A stretch of 64,000 bases of DNA from Xanthobacter agilis (GTDB lineage: Bacteria > Pseudomonadota > Alphaproteobacteria > Rhizobiales > Xanthobacteraceae): assembly GCF_021730435.1 (NCBI RefSeq), contig NZ_JABWGX010000022.1, forward strand, positions 1 through 64,000, given 5' to 3'. Positions 58,760-64,000 of the stretch are shown here, one piece after another. The notes under the pieces were generated by a model that searched no databases, was not told the origin of the DNA, and saw only the letters and a program-made list of their open reading frames with translations. Every line of letters starts with the position of its first letter. Within the stretch, counting starts at the first letter, position 1. The translations under genes and the position numbers were made by a program.

Positions 58760-59884
58760 ATGCGCTTTGTCGATGAATTCCGCGACCCCGCCCTCGCCAA
58801 GACCCTCGTCACCGAGATCGAGGCCATCTCCGCCCGGCTCGAGCGCGGGCGCGACAGGCCGTTCGCCATCATGGAGGTGTGCGGCGGGCACACCCACGCC
58901 ATCTTCCGCTACGGGCTCGAAGGGCTGTTGCCGGACCTCGTGGAGTTTGTGCACGGGCCGGGCTGCCCGGTGTGCGTGCTGCCCATGGGACGGGTGGACG
59001 ATTGCGTGGCCATCGCCGAGCGCGACGAGGTGATCTTCGCCACCTTCGGCGACGCCATGCGGGTGCCCGGCTCGAAGAAGAGCCTGCTCCAGGCCAAGGC
59101 CGAGGGCGCCGACGTGCGCATGGTCTATTCCCCCCTCGACGCGCTCACCCTGGCGAAGCGCAATCCCGGGCGGCAGGTGGTGTTCTTCGGCCTGGGGTTC
59201 GAGACCACCATGCCCTCCACCGCCTTGACCGTGCTGCGCGCCGCGCGCGAGGGCGTTCAAAACTTCTCCTTGTTCTGCAACCACATCACCATCATCCCCA
59301 CGCTCCGCGCGCTGCTCTCCCAGGCCGATTTCGGCATCGACGGCTTCATCGGGCCGGGGCATGTCTCCATGGTCATCGGCACCGAGCCCTACCGCTTCAT
59401 CGCCGACGAGTTCGCGAAACCGCTGGTGGTGGCCGGGTTCGAGCCCATCGACCTGCTGCAATCCCTGCTCATGGTGCTGCGGCAGATCGAGGCCGGGGAA
59501 GCGCGGATCGAGAACCAGTATGCCCGCGTGGTGCCCACCCAGGGCAATCCCGCCGCCCTGAAGGCGGTGCATGAGGTATACGAGCCGCGCCCCACCTTCG
59601 AGTGGCGTGGCCTTGGCTCCATCGCCGGCTCCGGCGTGTGCCTGCGCGCGCCCTATGCCGCGTTCGATGCCGAAAAGCGCTTCTCGGTGCCCGACGTGAA
59701 GGTGGCGGACCCGGCCCAATGCCGCTGCGGCGCGGTCCTCACCGGGGCCGCCAAGCCCTGGGCTTGCCCCGAGTTCGGCACCGGCTGCACACCCGAAACG
59801 CCGCTTGGCGCGCTGATGGTCTCGTCCGAGGGGGCGTGCGCCGCCTATTACCAATATGGCGGCCTGCGGGGAGAAGCCGCATGA
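58760..59884 (+). CDS. hypD: Hydrogenase maturation protein HypD
   Basis: A 374-residue [4Fe-4S] protein on which the Fe(CN)2CO group is assembled. Conserved motifs are MEVCGGHTHAIFRYG, HGPGCPVCVLPMGR, FGLGFETTMPSTAL and FCNHITIIP. The cluster cysteines lie at the C-terminus (CRCGAVLTG, WACPEFGTGCTPETP). Length is normal. The stop overlaps the hypE start as ATGA. Confidence 0.97.
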   Translation: MRFVDEFRDPALAKTLVTEIEAISARLERGRDRPFAIMEVCGGHTHAIFRYGLEGLLPDLVEFVHGPGCPVCVLPMGRVDDCVAIAERDEVIFATFGDAMRVPGSKKSLLQAKAEGADVRMVYSPLDALTLAKRNPGRQVVFFGLGFETTMPSTALTVLRAAREGVQNFSLFCNHITIIPTLRALLSQADFGIDGFIGPGHVSMVIGTEPYRFIADEFAKPLVVAGFEPIDLLQSLLMVLRQIEAGEARIENQYARVVPTQGNPAALKAVHEVYEPRPTFEWRGLGSIAGSGVCLRAPYAAFDAEKRFSVPDVKVADPAQCRCGAVLTGAAKPWACPEFGTGCTPETPLGALMVSSEGACAAYYQYGGLRGEAA

Positions 59885-60942
59885 ACCCGCCCTTTCCCAT
59901 TCCCGCCCGCCGTACGTTCACCGCCAAGACCGTCACCCTCGCCCATGGCGGCGGCGGCAGCGCCATGCGCGACCTGATCGACGACGTCTTCCTGTCCGCC
60001 TTCTCCGGCGCCGGCCGCGCCGCCCCCGAGGATCAGGCCCGGTTCGACCTCGCCGCGCTGGCGGCCCGCGGCGACCGCCTCGCCTTCACCACCGACAGCT
60101 TTGTGGTGGACCCGCTGGTGTTTCCCGGCGGCGACATCGGCAAGCTCGCGGTGTGCGGCACGGTGAACGACCTCGCGGTGGGCGGCGCGGTGCCGGTGGC
60201 GCTGTCCTGCGCCGTCATCATCGAGGAAGGGCTTGCGGTGGAGCTGCTGCGCCGGGTGGTCGGCTCCATGGCGCAGACCGCGCGGGCGGCCGGCGTCTCG
60301 ATCTCCACCGGCGACACCAAGGTGGTAGCGCGCGGCGCCTGCGACAAGCTGTTCATCACCACCACCGGCATCGGCGTGGTGCGCGCCGGCCTTGACGTCG
60401 GCATCGCCAAGGCCCGGCCCGGCGACGTGCTGCTGGTGAACGGCCTGCTGGGAGACCACGGCGCCGCCATCCTCAACGCCCGCGGCGACCTTGCCCTCGA
60501 CACCACGATCGAAAGCGATTGCGCGCCGCTGAACGGGCTCATCGACACCCTGATCGCCGCCGCCCCCGGCATCCGCATGATGCGCGACGCTACCCGCGGC
60601 GGCGTCGCGGCGGTGGTGAACGAGCTGGCGGAAGCGAGCGCGGTGGGCGTGCGCCTGTCGGAGCTGGCCATGCCCATGCGCCCCGAAGTGCAGGGCTTTT
60701 GCGAGATCTTAGGCCTCGACCCGCTCTATCTCGCCAATGAAGGCAAGATCCTCGCCGTGGTGCCGGCGAACGAGGCCGATCAGGCGCTGGCCGCCCTACG
60801 CGCCCATCCGCTCGGCCGCGAGGCCGCCGCCATCGGCACCGTGACGGCGGAGCGGCCCGGCCGCGTCACCATGGAAACCCGTTTCGGGGGCGAGCGCATC
60901 GTCGACATGCTGGTCGGCGATCAGTTGCCCCGGATCTGTTGA
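59881..60942 (+). CDS. hypE: Hydrogenase maturation protein HypE
   Basis: A 353-residue PurM-like ATPase that turns a carbamoyl group on its last residue into the thiocyanate that gives the CN ligands. The C-terminus is LPRIC, ending with the essential cysteine. Motifs include LAHGGGGSAMRDLIDD, GGDIGKLAVCGTVNDLAVGG, SISTGDTKVV and RDATRGGVAAVVNELA. It depends on HypF for carbamoylation; hypF is not in this window. Confidence 0.97.
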   Translation: MNPPFPIPARRTFTAKTVTLAHGGGGSAMRDLIDDVFLSAFSGAGRAAPEDQARFDLAALAARGDRLAFTTDSFVVDPLVFPGGDIGKLAVCGTVNDLAVGGAVPVALSCAVIIEEGLAVELLRRVVGSMAQTARAAGVSISTGDTKVVARGACDKLFITTTGIGVVRAGLDVGIAKARPGDVLLVNGLLGDHGAAILNARGDLALDTTIESDCAPLNGLIDTLIAAAPGIRMMRDATRGGVAAVVNELAEASAVGVRLSELAMPMRPEVQGFCEILGLDPLYLANEGKILAVVPANEADQALAALRAHPLGREAAAIGTVTAERPGRVTMETRFGGERIVDMLVGDQLPRIC

Positions 60943-60984
60943 ACCTTTGTCAGAAGTCGAACCGCGATACCCCAGGAGCCCTCC

Positions 60985-61596
60985 ATGCGTCACCTTTCCC
61001 GTACGGCCCTTCTGGCCGCCCTTGCCACCACCCTTGCCACCACCCTGCCCAGCCTCGCCTTCGCCCACACCGGGGTCGGCGACACCCATGGGTTCACCCA
61101 TGGCTTCGGTCATCCCCTCGGCGGCCTCGACCACATGCTGGCGATGGTCACCGTGGGCATCTTCGCCTGGCAGCTCGGCGGTCGCGCCATCTGGGCGGTT
61201 CCGGCCACCTTCGTGGCGTTGATGGCGGTGGGCGGCGCGCTCGGCATTTCCGGCGTGGACGTGCCGTTCGTGGAACTGGGCATCGGCCTGTCGGTGGTGG
61301 TGCTGGGCGCGGTGGTGGCGTTCGGCCTCAAGGCGCCGCTGGCGGTGGCCATGGCGGTGGTGGGCTTCTTCGCCATCTTCCACGGCCACGCCCACGGCGC
61401 GGAAATGCCGGCGGACGCCTCCGGCCTCGGCTACGGCCTCGGCTTCATGACCGCCACCGGCCTGCTGCATCTGGCCGGCATCGGCCTCGGCATGGCCATC
61501 GGCCGCTTCGGCGAGACCCACGGGGAAAAGTATGTGCGCGGCGCCGGCGCGGCGGTGGCGGTGGCGGGCCTTGCCCTCCTCGGCGGCGTGCTCTGA
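60985..61596 (+). CDS. hupE: HupE/UreJ-family nickel permease
   Basis: A 203-residue membrane protein with a cleavable signal peptide (ending AFAH) and about six membrane helices. The family nickel motif HPLGGLDHMLAM (HX5DH) follows the signal, and a second His-rich loop FFAIFHGHAHGAEM lies between later helices. It supplies nickel for hydrogenase maturation. Last gene of the hup cluster; a hairpin terminator follows. Confidence 0.94.
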   Translation: MRHLSRTALLAALATTLATTLPSLAFAHTGVGDTHGFTHGFGHPLGGLDHMLAMVTVGIFAWQLGGRAIWAVPATFVALMAVGGALGISGVDVPFVELGIGLSVVVLGAVVAFGLKAPLAVAMAVVGFFAIFHGHAHGAEMPADASGLGYGLGFMTATGLLHLAGIGLGMAIGRFGETHGEKYVRGAGAAVAVAGLALLGGVL

Positions 61597-61647
61597 CCGA
61601 CGCGCCACACGCCCCTCGAGGCGTGCGACACGGCAGCAGCCGTGACA

Positions 61648-61680
61648 CGACGGCCCCTCCCGGTGCGGGTGGGGCCGTCG
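61648..61680. terminator. Bidirectional terminator between hupE and the dehydrogenase
   Basis: Arms CGACGGCCCC (61648-61657) and GGGGCCGTCG (61671-61680) pair perfectly, and the loop contains a further CCCG-GTGC-GGGT. The plus strand continues with GCGTTTC. It separates convergent genes. Confidence 0.8.
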
Positions 61681-61696
61681 GCGTTTCGGGCGGGGC

Positions 61697-62476
61697 TCAC
61701 ACCACCGCCATCTCCTCCAACGCCATCAGCGATTCCGGCAGCACCTGACCGCCATCGATCACCAGCGTCTGGCCGGTGATAAAGCCGGCTTCCTCGGAGG
61801 CGAAGAACAACGCCCCATTGGCGATGTCCTCCACGCTGCCGAGCCGCTTCAAGGGGATCGAGGATTCCATCTTGGCGAGATAATCGGCGCCGAGGCCGTC
61901 CAGGCCCTCGGTCTTGATGTTGCCCGGCATCACCGCATTCACCGTGATGCCCCACGGCGCAAGCTCGATGCAGGCCGTGCGCACGAAGCCGAGCTGACCC
62001 GCCTTCGACGCTCCGTAATGGGCCCATCCGGGATAGCCGGTGATGGGGCCGGTGATGGAGCTGGTCACCACGATCCGTCCCCATTTCGCCGCCTTCATGG
62101 CCGGCAGCACCGCCGCCACCGACAGGAACGTGCCCTTCAGGTTCACATTCATGACGGCGTCGAAATCCTCGACCGTCATCACGTCGAGCTTGGCCGCCGG
62201 GAAGATGCCGGCATTGGCGCACAGCACGTCGATCCGCCCGTAGCGATCGAGCGCCGCCTGCGCGAACGCCTTGCATTGCTCGGGATCGGAGACGTCGGCG
62301 GCAAAGCCGGAGGCGTTGGGGCCGATCTCGGCGGCGGTGGCCTGCGCCTCGGTCAGCGAACGGGACACCACCAGCACGTTGAGACCCGCCGCGCCGAAGC
62401 GCCGGGCGATGCCCTTGCCGATGCCCTTGCTGCCGCCGGTGACGATGACGGTCCGCCCCGCGAGCGCCTTCAGCAT
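61697..62476 (-). CDS. Short-chain dehydrogenase/reductase (SDR)
   Basis: A 259-residue classical SDR. The cofactor motif TGGSKGIGKGIA, the NAG motif (LCANAGIFPAA), and the catalytic S-x12-Y-x3-K (SSITGPITGYPGWAHYGASK) are intact. The C-terminal GFITGQTLVIDGGQVLPESL fits FabG-like enzymes. Absence of an Asp after beta-strand 2 (VVSRSLTEA has Ser-Arg) suggests NADP preference. It is not obviously a fatty-acid gene: no fab neighbours. Substrate unknown; it is divergent from a PotD-like binding protein and may belong to the same catabolic pathway. Confidence 0.88.
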   Translation of the reverse strand: MLKALAGRTVIVTGGSKGIGKGIARRFGAAGLNVLVVSRSLTEAQATAAEIGPNASGFAADVSDPEQCKAFAQAALDRYGRIDVLCANAGIFPAAKLDVMTVEDFDAVMNVNLKGTFLSVAAVLPAMKAAKWGRIVVTSSITGPITGYPGWAHYGASKAGQLGFVRTACIELAPWGITVNAVMPGNIKTEGLDGLGADYLAKMESSIPLKRLGSVEDIANGALFFASEEAGFITGQTLVIDGGQVLPESLMALEEMAVV

Positions 62477-62733
62477 GATGACTTCCCCTTAGGTCAGATA
62501 GTTGGTTGAGTTTTGTGCAGATGCGCCCATTGGCGCGAAAGTTGGCAAAAATCACCTTGCCCGGCGCAAAAGGTGTTGTAAAGCCCAACATATCACGTTT
62601 AACATCCAACATCGTTCAACGAGAGTCCCACATTCGCGCACCGTTTCCGCGCGCCAGCGCCATCGGCGCGATACCGGAAGCGGCGCGCCCCAGGGACCCG
62701 ATCCAGATGCGTGAGCAGCCAGAGGCGAACTCC
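62477..62733. promoter_or_regulatory. Divergent promoter region, SDR and PotD-like genes
   Basis: A 257-base region, AT-richer than its flanks. It contains GTTG-N7-CAAC at about 62574-62588 and three AACAT words between 62587 and 62612, followed by GTTCAACG, so a regulator with direct or inverted half-sites may bind here. No consensus was assigned. Confidence 0.4.
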
Positions 62734-63882
62734 ATGACGATCAATCGGCGGTCAGTTCTCAAGGGAATGGCGGCGGGCGGCCTCGCCCTCGCAGGCGGGC
62801 CTTTCGCCAATGTCCGCAGCGCCTTCGCGGCCCGCGACAAGGAGCTGAACATCCTGTGCTGGGAGGGCTACAATTCGGCCCAGGTGCTGGACCCGTTCCG
62901 CAAGTCCACCGGCGCCACCGTGAAGGCCGAGAGCCTCACCAACGATCCCACCATGATCAACCGCCTGCGCGCCGGCGAAACCAATGTGTGGGACCTCATC
63001 AACGTCAACAATCCCTGGGCGCGCAAGATCATGTACCCGGAGAAGCTGATCAAGCCGCTCCCGCGCGAGACCTTCGAGCCCTATTTCGACAAGATGCTGC
63101 CCCAGTTCAAGGCGCCCTATAAATGGGCGATGGACGACAGCGGCAAGGAACTGCTCGGCATGTGCCAGCGGTTCGGACCCTATTCGTTCGTGGTGAACAC
63201 CGACAAGATCTCCCGCAAGACCGCGGAAGAGGTGGGCTGGGACCTGTTCAACGATCCCAAGCTGGCCGGCAGGTACGGCATTCTTGAATCCGACGACTGG
63301 AACGTGTTCGGCCTGTTCGTGGTGGCCGGCATCGATCCGTTCAAGACACACACGCCCGACGAAATGGCGAAGTTCGAGGAGACCGCCAAGCGGGTGTTCA
63401 AGGGCGCCAAGCTCATCGGCGACATCGCCGCCATGAACCAGGCGCTCATTTCCGGCGAGATCGACCTGCACCTGACCGGCGGCACCTATTCCGTCTCCCC
63501 CGCCCGCGCCGACGGCTATCCGCAGATGCGCGGCATCACCCCGCTCAAGGGCCCCATGGCCGGCGGCAAGGGCGGCATCGCCTGGATCGAGGTGACCTCG
63601 CTGGTCAACAATCCCCAGCTCTCGCCTTTGGCCGAGACCTTCCTGAAATATGTGCAGCAGCCGGAGGTGGCGCACACGGTCGCCTTCGCCGAGGGCACCT
63701 ACAACCCCGTCGCCCAGATGGGCAATCCCGCGTGCTTCAAGCTCTTCTCCAAGACCGAGCTGGAGGCCATCCAGTGGGACAGCCTGGACGAGGAGATGGC
63801 CCGCTCCGTCGCCTACGACATCGTGCCCGACTACGATCAGGCCCTCGACCTCATGACCGCCGCCAAGCGCGTGCGCGGCTGA
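62734..63882 (+). CDS. ABC transporter substrate-binding protein, PotD/polyamine type
   Basis: A 382-residue exported protein. The twin-arginine signal (INRRSVLKGMAAGGLALAGG) indicates Tat export. The mature part begins ELNILCWEGYNSAQVLDPFR, the start of spermidine/putrescine-type binding proteins, with NVWDLINVNNPWARKIMYPE and QALISGEIDLHLTGGTYS further on. The ATG at 62734 has AGAGG upstream; an ATG nine codons earlier (62707) is possible. The permease and ATPase genes are expected to the right, outside the window. Ligand could be a polyamine or another small amine. Confidence 0.88.
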   Translation: MTINRRSVLKGMAAGGLALAGGPFANVRSAFAARDKELNILCWEGYNSAQVLDPFRKSTGATVKAESLTNDPTMINRLRAGETNVWDLINVNNPWARKIMYPEKLIKPLPRETFEPYFDKMLPQFKAPYKWAMDDSGKELLGMCQRFGPYSFVVNTDKISRKTAEEVGWDLFNDPKLAGRYGILESDDWNVFGLFVVAGIDPFKTHTPDEMAKFEETAKRVFKGAKLIGDIAAMNQALISGEIDLHLTGGTYSVSPARADGYPQMRGITPLKGPMAGGKGGIAWIEVTSLVNNPQLSPLAETFLKYVQQPEVAHTVAFAEGTYNPVAQMGNPACFKLFSKTELEAIQWDSLDEEMARSVAYDIVPDYDQALDLMTAAKRVRG

Positions 63883-63942
63883 GGCGGGACTTCATTCCTG
63901 GCGGCGGTCGGGCCCTCTCCACACCGCGCCCGTGGCCCCCTG

Positions 63943-63966
63943 CCCTCCCCCGCAAGCGGGAGAGGG
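63943..63966 (+). terminator. Hairpin after the PotD-like gene
   Basis: CCCTCCCCCGC and GCGGGAGAGGG nearly pair around a very short turn. Similar CCGCAAGCGGGAGAGGG sequences are common dispersed hairpins in GC-rich proteobacteria. The rest of 63883-64000 contains no recognised gene. Confidence 0.45.
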
Positions 63967-64000
63967 AGTCACGGTACGGCCGTGGAAAAACGCCGCGCGA

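Overview
The window comes from the chromosome of a GC-rich, nitrogen-fixing, hydrogen-oxidising alphaproteobacterium of the Hyphomicrobiales, most like the Xanthobacter/Azorhizobium group. The evidence is: nifH at the left edge; an oxygen-sensitive type NifA with the C-x11-C-x19-C-x4-C signature; rpoN beside lptB; a DnaX without the zinc-site cysteines; DUF6456 and OhrR/Ohr genes; and a complete hup/hyp uptake-hydrogenase cluster. No tRNA, rRNA, CRISPR array, transposase or integrase was seen.

Layout. (1) 1-8285, minus strand: the start of nifH with its sigma54 promoter and NifA site, then nifA, a 2[4Fe-4S] ferredoxin (fdxN) behind two tandem NifA sites, and sufBCDS ending in a terminator. 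This looks like an Fe-S assembly unit tied to nitrogen fixation. (2) 8745-18187: a membrane GGDEF-EAL protein, coaBC-dut, an Rrf2-family regulator with cysK, a DnaA-domain-IV-like protein with a DUF6456 protein, and ilvD. (3) 18326-21104, minus strand: three secreted proteins built from about ten cyanovirin-N-like (CVNH) modules, with a doublet of REP-like palindromes. (4) 21541-26749: an RNase D-like exonuclease, lptC-lptA, lptB and rpoN. (5) 26952-28849: a lipoprotein, then divergent ohr and ohrR around two operator-like palindromes. (6) 29152-41345: the conserved rimP-nusA-ylxR-infB-rbfA-truB-(HExxH protein)-rpsO-pnp block. (7) 41768-45139: a ferritin-like protein, ebfC-dnaX, a small membrane protein and the SRP RNA gene ffs. 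(8) 45247-46712: an AT-rich two-gene module (a soluble 312-aa protein and a four-helix membrane protein), foreign-looking and a candidate defence system. (9) 46790-61596: hupSLC, hupDFGH, a rubredoxin-HupJ fusion, hupK, hypAB, hoxA, hypCDE and hupE. (10) 61697-64000: a short-chain dehydrogenase and a divergent PotD-like binding protein.

How the genes fit together. Sigma54 (RpoN), its activators NifA and HoxA, and sigma54-type promoters (nifH, hupS, and probable variants before fdxN and hupD) all lie in this one window. NifA would drive nitrogenase plus ferredoxin and SUF supply. HoxA would drive the hydrogenase, which recycles the H2 made by nitrogenase. HypA-E, HupD, HupF-K and the nickel permease HupE mature the NiFe enzyme. 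hypF and a hydrogen-sensor (HupUV/HoxBC and kinase) are not in this window.

Coordinates and starts were set by reading start codons, ribosome-binding sites and overlaps. Family names rest on recognised motifs; no database search was run.
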